Shown: one piece after another, positions 18,550 to 28,421 of the stretch
How the letters are laid out: every line of letters starts with the position of its first letter
How positions within the stretch are numbered: position 1 is the first letter of the stretch
Assembly: GCA_900769945.1 (NCBI GenBank)
Contig: CAAGIO010000023.1
Location: forward strand, 62,001 to 126,000
Direction: 5' to 3'
DNA from: Bacteroidales bacterium
GTDB taxonomy: Bacteria > Bacteroidota > Bacteroidia > Bacteroidales > F082
Length of the DNA stretch: 64,000 bases
The notes under the pieces: generated by a model
What the model was told of the DNA's origin: nothing
Database searches by the model: none
The model's input: the letters and a program-made list of their open reading frames with translations, nothing else
Made by a program: the position numbers and the translations under genes

Positions 18550-19716
18550 ATGCCAGTAGAGAAACGTTATCAGCTTCGTGGTGTCTCGGCAGAGAAAGAA
18601 GACATCCATAATGCCATAAAGAACCTTGATAAAGGATTGTATCCCAATGCCTTTTGCAAAATAATACCCGACATCTTAGGTAACGATGATGAGTACTGCA
18701 ACATCATGCATGCCGATGGAGCAGGTACAAAGTCATCACTCGCCTATCTATATTGGAAAGAGACAGGCGACCTGTCAGTATGGGAAGGCATCGCACAAGA
18801 CGCCGTTGTGATGAACACCGATGACCTAATGTGTGTAGGAGCAACTGACAACATGCTTTTGTCCTCCACAATAGGGCGCAACAAGAACCTTATTCCTGGC
18901 GAGGTCATCTCTGCAGTAATAAATGGTACGGAGAAGTTTCTTGAAAAGCTAAGATCTCTTGGAGTAGGCATACATCTCACGGGAGGAGAGACTGCTGATG
19001 TTGGCGACCTTGTCAGGACAATCATTGTGGACAGTACGGTCACAACAAGGATGAAGAAAAGTGATGTTATTGAGAATCATATTGTTCCCGGCAATGTCAT
19101 TGTCGGTTTCGCATCATACGGACAAGCGACATACGAAGAGACCTACAACGGAGGAATGGGCAGCAACGGACTCACCTCTGCACGCCATGATGTGTTAGGG
19201 CATTATCTTGCGGAGAAATACCAAGAGAGTTACGACCATTCCATACCGGAAGAATTAGTATATTCAGGCAATCACACACTAACGGAAGCCTCTGATGTTG
19301 AAGGTGTTGACGTTGGAAAGCTTATTCTTGCCCCTACCCGCACCTATCTGCCAATGATGGTGCCGATATTAGACAACTATAGAAGTAAAATCAACGGAAT
19401 AATCCATTGTAGTGGAGGGGCACAGACAAAGGTGACGCACTTCATCAGCAATATACATGTCGTTAAAGACAATATGATAGAGATTCCACCGCTCTTCAAG
19501 ATGATTCAAGAGTCATCAGGAACGGATTGGAAAGAAATGTATAAGGTCTTTAACATGGGTTCTCGCCTCGAAATATATACCGATGAGAAATCAGCAGAAG
19601 ACATGATAGCTATTGCGAAATCATTCAACATTCACGCACAGATTATCGGACATGTTGAGCCATCGGACAGAAAACAACTGACAATCAAGAGCAAATACGG
19701 AATTTTTGAATACTAA
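18550..19716 (+). CDS. purM: Phosphoribosylformylglycinamidine cyclo-ligase (AIR synthase)
   Basis: A 388-residue AIR synthase, which closes the imidazole ring in de novo purine synthesis using ATP. Family marks are the ADGAGTKSSLAYLYW substrate loop, DDLMCVGA, and HLTGGETADVGDLV. It is about 40 residues longer than E. coli PurM and is the Bacteroidetes form. Its TAA overlaps the prfA ATG by one base (TAATG), indicating coupled translation, and pyrF follows prfA. So purine synthesis, translation termination and pyrimidine synthesis genes share one transcript. Confidence 0.88.
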   Translation: MPVEKRYQLRGVSAEKEDIHNAIKNLDKGLYPNAFCKIIPDILGNDDEYCNIMHADGAGTKSSLAYLYWKETGDLSVWEGIAQDAVVMNTDDLMCVGATDNMLLSSTIGRNKNLIPGEVISAVINGTEKFLEKLRSLGVGIHLTGGETADVGDLVRTIIVDSTVTTRMKKSDVIENHIVPGNVIVGFASYGQATYEETYNGGMGSNGLTSARHDVLGHYLAEKYQESYDHSIPEELVYSGNHTLTEASDVEGVDVGKLILAPTRTYLPMMVPILDNYRSKINGIIHCSGGAQTKVTHFISNIHVVKDNMIEIPPLFKMIQESSGTDWKEMYKVFNMGSRLEIYTDEKSAEDMIAIAKSFNIHAQIIGHVEPSDRKQLTIKSKYGIFEY

Positions 19717-20795
19717 TGGAAATAATAGACAAATTAGAAGCAATTAAAGAACGCTGGGAGAATCTCCGCGAACAACTTAATGACCCGGATTTGATGAACG
19801 ACATGAAGCGTTTCGTCAAAGTCAACAAGGATTACAAGGACCTTGAGCCTGTGGTAGAGGCATTTAACGAGTATAAGATGGTGCTTGGCAATATTGAAGA
19901 GGCAAAAGAGATATTGAAGACAGAGAAAGACGAGGATATGAGGGAGATGGCGCAAGAGCAGCTTGATGAGGCCTCAGAGAGAAGCGGCAAACTTGAAGAA
20001 GACATCAGGCTGATGCTCATACCCAAAGACCCGCAAGACAGCAAGAACGCCGTCATGGAAATACGCGCCGGCACCGGTGGCGACGAGGCTTGTATCTTTG
20101 CCGGCGACCTGTACAGAATGTATCTGAAATTCTGTGAGACAAAAAACTGGAAGGTTGAAACGGTAGATATAAGCGAAGGCACAGTGGGTGGTTTTAAAGA
20201 GATAGTATTCAACGTAATAGGCGACGGAGCTTACGGCATCTTGAAGTTCGAGTCGGGAGTGCACCGCGTACAACGTGTGCCAAAAACAGAGACACAAGGC
20301 AGAATACACACTTCGGCAGCCTCAGTGGTGGTCCTCCCCGAAGCAGAGGAATTTGATGTTGAACTCCTCGACAAAGATATTAAAAAAGAAATATATTGCG
20401 CAGCATCAGGTCCTGGCGGTCAATGCGTTAACACCACATATAGCGCGGTACGACTCACACATATTCCAACAGGTATCGTGGTAAGCTGCATTGACGAACG
20501 CTCTCAAGCCAAGAACTTCGCAAAAGCAATGAAGATTCTCAGAACACGTATTTACGAACAAGAATATAACAAATATATGGAGGAGGTGTGCTCGAAACGT
20601 AAGACAATGGTTTCCACCGGCGACCGCTCCGCAAAGATTCGTACGTACAATTATCCTCAAGGCCGTGTCACCGACCACAGAATAGGATTCACTGTCTATA
20701 ACCTCACCTCAGTGATGGACGGCGAACTCAATTCGTTCATCGAAAACCTCCAGATTGCTGAAAATGCTGAAAGACTTAAGGAAGGTCTGGAGTAA
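19716..20795 (+). CDS. prfA: Peptide chain release factor 1
   Basis: A 359-residue RF1 that recognises UAA and UAG and releases the peptide. The catalytic motif is GPGGQCVNTTYSAVRLTH (about residue 230). The stop-codon recognition segment is HRVQRVPKTETQGRIHTSA, with PKT where E. coli has PAT and not the SPF of RF2. The N-terminal coiled coil (about 1-100) is of normal length. It overlaps purM by one base and is followed by pyrF after 47 bases. Confidence 0.95.
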   Translation: MEIIDKLEAIKERWENLREQLNDPDLMNDMKRFVKVNKDYKDLEPVVEAFNEYKMVLGNIEEAKEILKTEKDEDMREMAQEQLDEASERSGKLEEDIRLMLIPKDPQDSKNAVMEIRAGTGGDEACIFAGDLYRMYLKFCETKNWKVETVDISEGTVGGFKEIVFNVIGDGAYGILKFESGVHRVQRVPKTETQGRIHTSAASVVVLPEAEEFDVELLDKDIKKEIYCAASGPGGQCVNTTYSAVRLTHIPTGIVVSCIDERSQAKNFAKAMKILRTRIYEQEYNKYMEEVCSKRKTMVSTGDRSAKIRTYNYPQGRVTDHRIGFTVYNLTSVMDGELNSFIENLQIAENAERLKEGLE

Positions 20796-20842
20796 AGAAT
20801 ACTTCTTAGACACCTATTTTTAAAACAACAAATAAGACCATT

Positions 20843-21655
20843 ATGAATAAAGAACAACTTGTAAAACAGATAAAAGCTAAAAAGTCGTTCCTTTGCGTAG
20901 GACTTGACACCGATATTAATAAGATTCCAAAGCATCTGTTGTCGGAAGACGACCCTATCTTCTCATTTAACAAGGCAATTATTGATGCAACTGCAGATTA
21001 TGCCGTCGCATACAAGCCTAACACCGCATTCTACGAGGTCTATGGTGCAAAAGGCTGGATAAGTTTAGAGAAAACCGTCGATTACATCAAGGCAAACTAT
21101 CCTGAGATGTTTGTTATCGCTGACGCCAAACGTGGCGACATTGGCAACACCTCAGCAAACTACGCACGCGCTTTCTTCGAGGGTCTGAAAGCTGACGCCG
21201 TGACTGTTGCTCCATATATGGGCGTTGACTCCGTCGAGCCGTTCCTCGGATTTGACGACAAATGGGTTATCCTCCTCGCCCTCACCTCAAACAAAGGCTC
21301 AAAGGATTTCCAATACTTGAATATTGAAGGGAAAGAGTTATACAAGAAAGTGCTTGAAAAATCAACAGAATGGGCCGACAGCAATAAGATGATGTATGTC
21401 GTTGGTGCAACACATCCTGAGGAGCTTGGAGAGATTAGAAAGATTTTGCCAGAACATTTCCTTCTTGTCCCCGGCGTTGGAGCACAAGGCGGTGACTTAC
21501 ACGCTGTTGCAAAATACGGATTAAATAACGAATACGGACTGATAGTCAACTCTTCCAGAGGAATAATTTACGCCTCAAACGGAGAAGACTTTGCAGAAAG
21601 AGCAGCAGAGGAAGCAAGAAAGTTACAAGAACAGATGGCTTCTTATATAAAATAA
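20843..21655 (+). CDS. pyrF: Orotidine 5'-phosphate decarboxylase
   Basis: A 270-residue OMP decarboxylase that makes UMP in the last step of de novo pyrimidine synthesis. The TIM-barrel begins [10 protein letters not shown], and the catalytic Asp-Lys-Asp tetrad lies in [14 protein letters not shown] (about residue 95). The closing phosphate loop is PGVGAQGGD. The length and [11 protein letters not shown] motif fit the PyrF type 2 subfamily. Last gene of the purM-prfA-pyrF run; pyrD and pyrK are near 37-38.8 kb. A convergent hairpin lies 250 bases downstream. Confidence 0.93.
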   Translation: MNKEQLVKQIKAKKSFLCVGLDTDINKIPKHLLSEDDPIFSFNKAIIDATADYAVAYKPNTAFYEVYGAKGWISLEKTVDYIKANYPEMFVIADAKRGDIGNTSANYARAFFEGLKADAVTVAPYMGVDSVEPFLGFDDKWVILLALTSNKGSKDFQYLNIEGKELYKKVLEKSTEWADSNKMMYVVGATHPEELGEIRKILPEHFLLVPGVGAQGGDLHAVAKYGLNNEYGLIVNSSRGIIYASNGEDFAERAAEEARKLQEQMASYIK

Positions 21656-21904
21656 GAATTATACTTTATACTATTTTCATTGTTTGTCCGCAACGCAACA
21701 AAACATATCATATTTTTGATAATCAATAAGTAAGGTATATTACCATGAAGCTGACATCATAATGAATTTCGAGATGGAAGTAGCCGATTCAACGGTTTGC
21801 AATATGACTCGCCGTCCAGCCACTCGGACAATTATTATTTGTCAATAAGCCTCACTATTCAACACATAATATATCATAGGACTTCAAATTTTACTATAAC
21901 AAAA

Positions 21905-21936
21905 AAAAATCCGTAAAGAAAACTTTACGGATTTTT
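21905..21936 (-). terminator. Terminator after the Omp28-type gene, possibly bidirectional
   Basis: A perfect 14-bp stem (21905-21918 paired with 21923-21936) around an AAAA loop. The A tract at 21901-21909 gives a T run on the minus strand, so it best serves the minus-strand gene ending at 21953. The T run on the plus strand also lets it act for pyrF. Confidence 0.88.
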
Positions 21937-21952
21937 CGTTGTATGAGAAAAA

Positions 21953-23710
21953 CTATCTTGCGATAGACACTTTCTTTGTTGAGACAGAGCCGTCAACGCT
22001 GACAACTCTTACAACATAAACACCCTGCTCTAATGAAGCTACATTAACAACCATCTTATCTGAAGAGTTTGTTGTAGATGCAACCATTTGACCGAGAGCG
22101 TTATATACCTGGACAAAGCTAATATTCTCACCTTCGATGAAGAGGAGCTCGTTTGCCGGGTTAGGATAGATGTTGATGTTTGATTCAAGATTGCTTTCAA
22201 CGCCGTCTGAAACGAAAATTGAGAACTGGTGTGATGCGGAGCCACCGAAATTACCGTTATCCTGACCTTCACCGACTATAGTAACGCCATCGACCTTAAT
22301 CTTATACCAGCCATCACCATAGTTGCAGCAGATACCGTTATCTTGAGAGTCAAAGATGGTGAACTTGTAGCACTCGTTTGTAGGAAGGTCCTTTATTGAC
22401 TCAACATGTTGTTGTGTAGCACCTTGGCCAGCAAGATGAGAATAAGGTCCGCCTGAGGCAACCACTTCACCAGCCGAGTTGATAAGAGTCCATGTTGTCT
22501 GCTCGCCATATTGGTCTTGATTGATATAAACCTTTACATTAGCTGTTGCAGCTGTTGTTGGGTATTCAATCCATTCGTCACATATAGAGACGAAGTTTGT
22601 TGAATAATCATAATCTTCCTCATTAGCCTTCGTGATTTTTATAGTACCATTATTTGTACCGAATGGGACTTCCATATCGAAAGTGAGAGGAGTCTGCTCG
22701 TTTGTTGCGAGGCTACCTTCCCATTTATCATTGATTGTCACGTCGTTAACATTTATTTCAAATTCAACAGAAGTAAGTGTTTCGAGACCGGCGTTCAACA
22801 AGTTGAAGTTGAAGGTCTTCATCTGTGAGCAAGAGGCGTTCATAACCTGTTCCATACCAGATACGACCGGGTTGATAGGTTCGCTTGAGCCATACACCTT
22901 ATCAAGTTCGGCAACGTTCAAGACCGGGCGTGTTGCAGGGCCTTGGAGTTTCTCGGTAACAAAAGCAATGAAGTTAATATTGTTCATATCAACATCGACA
23001 CCGTTAGGATTACCTATTGATTGAGGCACTGTATAGTTATAAGTCTTGGTGATGAGAGTACCCATTGTTGTAGGAGAGACCTCATCGCCCCATGTTGAAG
23101 TAAGGACATCGCGCAGGACGTGCATGTGGCAATATTGTCCGTTGATAACCTGTCCTGGGTTAAAAGTACTACCGCCGGATTGTGAACCCATAATACTATC
23201 CTGAATCATAAAGATTGTGAGGTAGTTTGTTGATTCTGAGCTATTTGCAGTGTAATAGAGTTCCACAGTAATTGACACCTCGCGGGTATCGTTATTTACA
23301 ACGGCTCTACCACCCACGTTTACTGGTGCTGACTGAGACAGCTGTGTATTAGTAATACTTGTCCACTGGTTACGGCCCACAGCAGTGCTTTGAGAGCGGT
23401 TAACACAACCTGCAGGGTAGCTTGATACTGCGAATCCAGCGTTATAAACATTACCCGGATTAGTGTTGAGGTTAGGATAGGATGTTGGAGAGAAGCCGCC
23501 GGTATGGATATTCACTGCCCATACTCTACCAGGGTTGTTTGCACAAATCTGGTTAGCAATAGCATGACCGTCAGGGCAGTATCCGCAGTTTCTTCCTGTG
23601 AACTCCTCGATGATGACATTCTTGTTTGATGGTTCTGTTGAGACAAACTGCTGGGCGTTCATAATGAAACAGCCGAGCATTGCAGCGAACAGAAAAGTCA
23701 GTTTTTTCAT
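21953..23710 (-). CDS. Secreted Omp28-type protein with type IX secretion C-terminal signal
   Basis: A 585-residue exported protein. The signal peptide is MKKLTFLFAAMLGCFIMNAQ. An Omp28/thioredoxin-like domain follows (about 25-290) with the CGYC pair in EFTGRNCGYCPDGHA. A middle region (about 400-500) looks like a beta-sandwich. The last 75 residues, beginning IYPNPANELLFIEGE and ending VSTKKVSIAR, form a typical type A sorting domain of the type IX system. It should therefore be exported across the outer membrane and anchored or released. It shares domain design with the protein at 34395-36698. It is 17 bases downstream of ilvE. Activity is unknown; a thiol-redox role is a guess from CxxC. 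Confidence 0.85.
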   Translation of the reverse strand: MKKLTFLFAAMLGCFIMNAQQFVSTEPSNKNVIIEEFTGRNCGYCPDGHAIANQICANNPGRVWAVNIHTGGFSPTSYPNLNTNPGNVYNAGFAVSSYPAGCVNRSQSTAVGRNQWTSITNTQLSQSAPVNVGGRAVVNNDTREVSITVELYYTANSSESTNYLTIFMIQDSIMGSQSGGSTFNPGQVINGQYCHMHVLRDVLTSTWGDEVSPTTMGTLITKTYNYTVPQSIGNPNGVDVDMNNINFIAFVTEKLQGPATRPVLNVAELDKVYGSSEPINPVVSGMEQVMNASCSQMKTFNFNLLNAGLETLTSVEFEINVNDVTINDKWEGSLATNEQTPLTFDMEVPFGTNNGTIKITKANEEDYDYSTNFVSICDEWIEYPTTAATANVKVYINQDQYGEQTTWTLINSAGEVVASGGPYSHLAGQGATQQHVESIKDLPTNECYKFTIFDSQDNGICCNYGDGWYKIKVDGVTIVGEGQDNGNFGGSASHQFSIFVSDGVESNLESNINIYPNPANELLFIEGENISFVQVYNALGQMVASTTNSSDKMVVNVASLEQGVYVVRVVSVDGSVSTKKVSIAR

Positions 23711-23727
23711 ATTTGTAAATTTATTGA

Positions 23728-24750
23728 TTAGATTTCAACTAATGTGTTCCAGCCGAATTCATCAGGCTCGCTACCTGTCTGAATACCACGGAGTTTATTA
23801 TAAAGTTTCTCACTCCAAGGACCCGGTTTCCCATCGCCGAAGGTATATGACTTACCGGTCTCAGGGTCATCGATACGTGAGATAGGGCTGATGACGGCTG
23901 CTGTGCCGCATGCGCCTGCCTCCTCAAGTGTTGCGAGCTCTTCCTCTGCGATAGGACGGCGTTCGACCTTCATGCCGAGTGACTCAGCTATCTGCATCAG
24001 GCTCTTGTTCGTGATAGAAGGAAGGATAGATGTTGACTTAGGAGTGATATAGGTGTTATCTTTGATACCGAAGAAGTTAGCGGCACCTGCCTCATCGATG
24101 AATTTCTTCTCTTTTGCGTCAAGATAGAACTCGCAGGCATATTCGCCACCGTGGCATGCCTCGACATGGGCGCGCATTGATGCAGCATAGTTTCCACCCA
24201 CCTTATATACACCTGTTCCGAGAGGAGCTGACCTGTCATACTTACGGGTGATGACGTATGGGTTTGCCATGAAGCCACCTTTGAAATATGGACCTACAGG
24301 AGTTGCGAACACCAAGAACAGATACTCATCGGCAGGTTTGACGCCTACACGGCAGCCTGTACCTATGATGAGAGGACGCAGATACAATGAAGCACCGCTC
24401 TCGTAAGGAGGGATAAAGTCTGCATTAAGCTTAACGCACTTGATGACAGCCTCCTCAAACTTCTCCAATGGGAAGCGCGGCATCACTATGCCATCGCATG
24501 ACGACTGAAGACGTTTGCCGTTCTCGTCAAGACGGAAGATACGAATCTTGCCATCAACGCCGCGGTGTGCCTTCAACCCCTCGAACGCCTCTTGTCCGTA
24601 ATGAAGACATGTGGCGCCCATGTGAATGTTGATTGTTGTTTCAGAGCTAACCTCTAACTCGCCCCATGCGCCGTTCCTATAATAACAACGCACATTGTAA
24701 TAAGTTGGATAATAACCAAATGGGAGTGATCCCCAATCGATGTTTTGCAT
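23728..24750 (-). CDS. ilvE: Branched-chain amino acid aminotransferase
   Basis: A 340-residue class IV PLP aminotransferase that interconverts Leu/Ile/Val and their 2-oxo acids. The reading contains HYGQEAFEGLKAHRG, the PLP lysine region TGVYKVGGNYAASM (the Lys is about residue 180) and EEAGACGTAAVISPI. Length and motifs match the larger BCAT class (IlvE/BCAT type). It has its own TATCTTTG -7 box upstream, and the Omp28-type gene follows 17 bases downstream, perhaps by read-through. Confidence 0.93.
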   Translation of the reverse strand: MQNIDWGSLPFGYYPTYYNVRCYYRNGAWGELEVSSETTINIHMGATCLHYGQEAFEGLKAHRGVDGKIRIFRLDENGKRLQSSCDGIVMPRFPLEKFEEAVIKCVKLNADFIPPYESGASLYLRPLIIGTGCRVGVKPADEYLFLVFATPVGPYFKGGFMANPYVITRKYDRSAPLGTGVYKVGGNYAASMRAHVEACHGGEYACEFYLDAKEKKFIDEAGAANFFGIKDNTYITPKSTSILPSITNKSLMQIAESLGMKVERRPIAEEELATLEEAGACGTAAVISPISRIDDPETGKSYTFGDGKPGPWSEKLYNKLRGIQTGSEPDEFGWNTLVEI

Positions 24751-25060
24751 GATATCTTTTATTTTTTTAAAATTAATGATTTATTTCTAATATTTCGCAA
24801 AGATACATATTTTTTCAATTATAGTGTCAAACAGCAGAAATATTTTCAAGCATGACATATTTAGATTTATTAAGAAGAGACACATTCTCCAACAGCCAAA
24901 AACGTGATACCTGACACCGTCGCGCGATGGGGAAAAATGAAAAAACATCGCTTCCACTCTTTTCGGCCTCTTGACGTTGTACTCTCGCCGAAGCATCTCC
25001 TCTTCAATCGCAGGCTAAATCTTGTTAATAAACAACGGAGCTTGTACGGTACTCAAAATC
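24751..25060. other. Intergenic region between ilvE and the methyltransferase gene
   Basis: 310 bases holding the ilvE promoter near 24.8 kb. The remainder (24.83-25.06 kb) has only short open frames without recognisable similarity, and no clear terminator hairpin was seen for the methyltransferase gene. Confidence 0.5.
24798..24831 (-). promoter_or_regulatory. Promoter of ilvE
   Basis: On the minus strand, TTTG (24831-24828) then, after 22 bases, TATCTTTG (24805-24798). The -7 box is perfect and the spacing is one base longer than usual. The ATG at 24750 lies 48 bases downstream. Confidence 0.65.
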
Positions 25061-26239
25061 TCAGGCGTCAATATTACGCCACAGTTTTTTCCATAGATAA
25101 TGCTCTTTGATACCATATTGTTTAAGCAGCGACTGTATCTGGCTGATAATCTTCTCCTTATCTGGAGTTGCATCGCTCTTCCTTCCCACGATAAGGACGT
25201 TTTTCGGTGTGTCTTCCATCTCGATAAACTCCATGACACGTGTTTTATACCCGCAGTATTCAAGCACGAGGGCACGTATTGCGTCGGTCACCATAGCCGC
25301 CTGACGTTCAAGGAAGACGCCATGTCTCGTTATTGCATCAAAAATCCCGGACTTCTCCATCTCGCCACGTATCTGTTTATGGCAGCATGGCGCGCACACT
25401 ATCATCTTGGCATTATTACGGATACCTTTTAATATAGCGTCGTCGGTAGCGGTGTCGCAGGCGTGCAGAGCGATTACAACGTCAACATCTTTTGGCTGGT
25501 AGCCTTCAATAGTGTCCTCCACAAAACGCAGCGACGAACCGGCGGGGAAAGAGCCAGAGCATTGCCCTATGATGTCATTGATTTTGCCAACGAGGTCGCG
25601 GCGTATCTCCACGCCCTCCATCACAACATTCTTTCCGCTCCTGCCCGTAAGATATTCAAAGAGTGCGAAAGTAAGATAGCCTTTGCCCGCGCCCATGTCG
25701 GCAATCCTCACGGTGTCCCCAAACCTTGCCTGCCGCATCTCCCCATCTACAATCTCCACATATTTACATATCTGCTTGAACTTGTGCTGCATACTCGCCA
25801 CGACCTTACCTTCCGCCGTGGCAAGCCCAAGCAGGTTCCACCATTTGTTCGACGGATTTATCAGCCTCACCTTCTCATGGTCATGCCTCATATCAACAGC
25901 TCGCTGCTCCACACAACTCTTACTCATCATAGTAACCCTGCCCTTCTTGCTGACAAGCAGAGTCACATCCTCGGTAATGGTGAACAACGTCATGTTCATG
26001 AAAACCGACGGCACAAGCTCCCGCACCTCTCGTATAACATCCTCCTCAGAGAAGTTCTTCGCCTCGTCACGCCTGTCATAATGATACAAGAACTGATACA
26101 TTTTCTTGTTTTTCAATATTATAGGCTTGACATATATATTTCTAAGAGGATTATTTCTTTCTACCGGCTTCGACAATGTAGCCTTCACCATAGTGGAATC
26201 ACGAAGCGATGCCGCAAGCTTCTCAATGAATTTTTCCAT
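25061..26239 (-). CDS. SAM-dependent methyltransferase (Methyltransf_32-like)
   Basis: A 392-residue cytosolic protein. The class I methyltransferase core lies in about residues 170-300: the SAM loop is IADMGAGKGYLTFALFEYL, then VDVVIALHACDTATDDAI and IVCAPCCHKQIRGEM. The HACDTATD and CCHKQ motifs match the Methyltransf_32 group, related to eukaryotic GSTCD/RRNAD1 proteins. The N-terminal 150 residues are a separate lineage-specific domain. The ATG at 26239 is preferred to the TTG one codon earlier. The target is unknown; RNA is a possibility by family. It has its own promoter and stands alone. Confidence 0.8.
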   Translation of the reverse strand: MEKFIEKLAASLRDSTMVKATLSKPVERNNPLRNIYVKPIILKNKKMYQFLYHYDRRDEAKNFSEEDVIREVRELVPSVFMNMTLFTITEDVTLLVSKKGRVTMMSKSCVEQRAVDMRHDHEKVRLINPSNKWWNLLGLATAEGKVVASMQHKFKQICKYVEIVDGEMRQARFGDTVRIADMGAGKGYLTFALFEYLTGRSGKNVVMEGVEIRRDLVGKINDIIGQCSGSFPAGSSLRFVEDTIEGYQPKDVDVVIALHACDTATDDAILKGIRNNAKMIVCAPCCHKQIRGEMEKSGIFDAITRHGVFLERQAAMVTDAIRALVLEYCGYKTRVMEFIEMEDTPKNVLIVGRKSDATPDKEKIISQIQSLLKQYGIKEHYLWKKLWRNIDA

Positions 26240-26264
26240 CAATTTTCACCTTTTATTCAAAGCG

Positions 26265-26272
26265 CAAAGATA
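26265..26272 (-). promoter_or_regulatory. Promoter -7 box of the methyltransferase gene
   Basis: TATCTTTG on the minus strand, 25 bases before the ATG at 26239. It lies in the divergent spacer shared with htpG, whose own control elements are further right and of a different type. Confidence 0.55.
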
Positions 26273-26426
26273 TAAAAAACGCTCCAAGCCAAGATCATTT
26301 TTTTATTATTTTCCAAATTGAAACGGACATCCTCTCAAAACTATTTTCTCAGGCTCTTTCAAAGGATATTCTCTTTAACACATTGTAAATAAATATGTAT
26401 CAGTGTCACAATAAGACGATGTAAAA

Positions 26427-26440
26427 CGACAATTTGTCAG
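26427..26440 (+). promoter_or_regulatory. Inverted-repeat operator upstream of htpG
   Basis: CGACAATTTGTCAG. Its complement, CTGACAAATTGTCG, differs at one base from the grpE site at 8538-8551. It ends 11 bases before the TGGCA element, exactly as at grpE when the 14-base units are compared. Confidence 0.55.
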
Positions 26441-26451
26441 TATCATGATTA

Positions 26452-26467
26452 TGGCATATATTTTGCC
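26452..26467 (+). promoter_or_regulatory. Sigma-54-like promoter of htpG-lemA
   Basis: TGGCATATATTTTGCC has GG and GC separated by 10 bases, the sigma-54 -24/-12 geometry. No TAnnTTTG box with proper spacing is present. Start near 26478 leaves about 36 bases to the ATG at 26514. Confidence 0.55.
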
Positions 26468-26513
26468 AGCGAGCGCAAAAATTTATTTTAGAATCAACAA
26501 AAAAAATAGAAAT

Positions 26514-28415
26514 ATGCAAAAAGGTTCAATTGGAGTAAAAACGGAAAACATTTTCCCTGTAATCAAGAAGTTCTTATATTCTGAAAACGAGATTTTCCTT
26601 AGAGAGATCATCAGCAATGCTGTCGATGCGACTAACAAGCTGAAGACATTGGCATCTGCCGGAGAGTATAGCGGCGAGATTGGTGACTTGACGATTCAGG
26701 TGGAGGTTGACAAGCAGAAAAAGACCATCACCGTGCGTGACAAGGGAATCGGAATGACAGAGGAAGAAGTTGACAAATACATCAACCAGATAGCCTTTTC
26801 GGGGGCGACAGAGTTTGTTGAGAAGTTCAAGACAAACAGCGAGGCGGAGTCGGCGAACATCATAGGGCACTTCGGGCTTGGATTCTACTCGGCCTTCATG
26901 GTGTCGTCGAAAGTGTCACTCATCACCAAGTCGTTCAAACAGAACGCTGACGAGAAAGGCGTGATATGGGAGTGTGACGGCTCGCCGGAGTACGAGATGA
27001 GCCCTATACTTAAGGGAGAGAGAGGAACAGACGTCATATTATACATCTCCGACGACTGCGCTGATTTCCTTGAAGAGAGCAAGATTCGCCAGCTGCTGAA
27101 CAAATACTGCAAGTTCATGTCGGTGCCAATACAGTTTGGGACAAAGAAAGTGAACGAGCCTATCGAGGGCGAGACAGACGAAGACGGCAAGCCGAAGACG
27201 CAGGAGGTGGAGAAGCCGTGGATTATCAACGACGTAGCTCCATTATGGAAGAAAGCTCCGTCAAGCATTGAGGACAAAGAGTACGATGACTTCTATCACA
27301 CCCTCTACCCTATGAATTTCACGGAGCCGTTGTTCCACATTCATCTCAACGTAGATTTCCCGTTCAACCTTACAGGAATATTGTACTTCCCTAAAATCAG
27401 CAACAAGTACGAGTTCCAGCGCAACAAGATACAGCTCTACTGCAACGAGGTCTTCGTCACCGACTCTGTGGAAGGCATACTTCCCGACTTCCTCAGCCTG
27501 CTTCACGGCGTGATTGACTCGCCCGACATCCCACTGAACGTCAGCCGCTCATTCTTACAGAACGACCAGAACGTCAAGAAAATATCAGGATACATCACCA
27601 AGAAAGTAGCCGAAAAACTTGAGGAGCTCTTCAAGAAAGACAGAGAACATTTCGAGAAGATTTGGGACGACATCAGAATCTTCATCGTGTATGGAATGAT
27701 TACCGACCAGAAATTCTTCGAGAGAGCCGAGAAATTCATGCTCTTCAAAGACAGCGAGGACAAATATTACACCATTGAGGAATACAAAAAAATTATTGAG
27801 GAAAAACAGAAAAACAAAGACGGAAATGTTGTATATTTGTACGCCACAAACAAGGACGAGCAATACGGCAACATTGAGAAGGCAAAAGAACGCGGCTACA
27901 ATGTACTGATGCTCGACGGCATGCTTGACTCACACTTCATCAGCGCTTTTGAGCAAAAGTTCGAGCACACCTCATTCGCAAGAGTTGACTCCAACACCAT
28001 CGACAAACTCATTGAGAAAGAGGAGGACAAGAGGGAGTCAAAGCTTGACGATAAACAAAAAGAGGACATCAAGAAGACCTTTGACGAAGTCGTTGACAGC
28101 ACGCAATACCATGTGGAGTTCAACACTTTAGGTGACGAAGACGCTCCTATCGAGATAATACAGAACGAGTGGATGAGGCGTTATAAGGAGATGAACCAGA
28201 TGGGTGGTGCTATGTGGGGCGACATGCCTGACAGCTACACATTGATTCTCAACACCAACAACGCCGCAATAACAAGCATGGCAAGCAAGACGGAAGAAGA
28301 GCGCAAAGAAGTGGCGAAACAGCTCTACGACCTCGCGAGACTATCAAGGAACCTTCTGAAAGGCAAGGAGTTAAGTGAGTTCATCAACAGAAACTTTAAC
28401 AACATTATAAAATAA
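26514..28415 (+). CDS. htpG: Molecular chaperone HtpG (Hsp90)
   Basis: The 633-residue product is the bacterial Hsp90, an ATP-driven chaperone dimer. The GHKL ATPase domain carries FLREIISNAVDATNKLK, TVRDKGIGMTEEEV and IGHFGLGFYSAFMV; the middle domain contains DSPDIPLNVSRSFLQND with the catalytic Arg; the C-terminal dimer domain ends at the stop. The frame is open from 26445, but ATG 26514 (MQKGSIGVKTENIF) is chosen: it matches Hsp90 starts, and an earlier start would lie inside the promoter element. lemA begins only 6 bases after the stop, so htpG heads a four-gene transcript. Confidence 0.95.
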   Translation: MQKGSIGVKTENIFPVIKKFLYSENEIFLREIISNAVDATNKLKTLASAGEYSGEIGDLTIQVEVDKQKKTITVRDKGIGMTEEEVDKYINQIAFSGATEFVEKFKTNSEAESANIIGHFGLGFYSAFMVSSKVSLITKSFKQNADEKGVIWECDGSPEYEMSPILKGERGTDVILYISDDCADFLEESKIRQLLNKYCKFMSVPIQFGTKKVNEPIEGETDEDGKPKTQEVEKPWIINDVAPLWKKAPSSIEDKEYDDFYHTLYPMNFTEPLFHIHLNVDFPFNLTGILYFPKISNKYEFQRNKIQLYCNEVFVTDSVEGILPDFLSLLHGVIDSPDIPLNVSRSFLQNDQNVKKISGYITKKVAEKLEELFKKDREHFEKIWDDIRIFIVYGMITDQKFFERAEKFMLFKDSEDKYYTIEEYKKIIEEKQKNKDGNVVYLYATNKDEQYGNIEKAKERGYNVLMLDGMLDSHFISAFEQKFEHTSFARVDSNTIDKLIEKEEDKRESKLDDKQKEDIKKTFDEVVDSTQYHVEFNTLGDEDAPIEIIQNEWMRRYKEMNQMGGAMWGDMPDSYTLILNTNNAAITSMASKTEEERKEVAKQLYDLARLSRNLLKGKELSEFINRNFNNIIK

Positions 28416-28421
28416 AAGGAC

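Noticed and set aside
25463..26275. 270-codon plus-strand frame opposite the methyltransferase
   Set aside because: His/Leu-rich reading with no motif; the minus strand has a clear SAM-binding core and a promoter.
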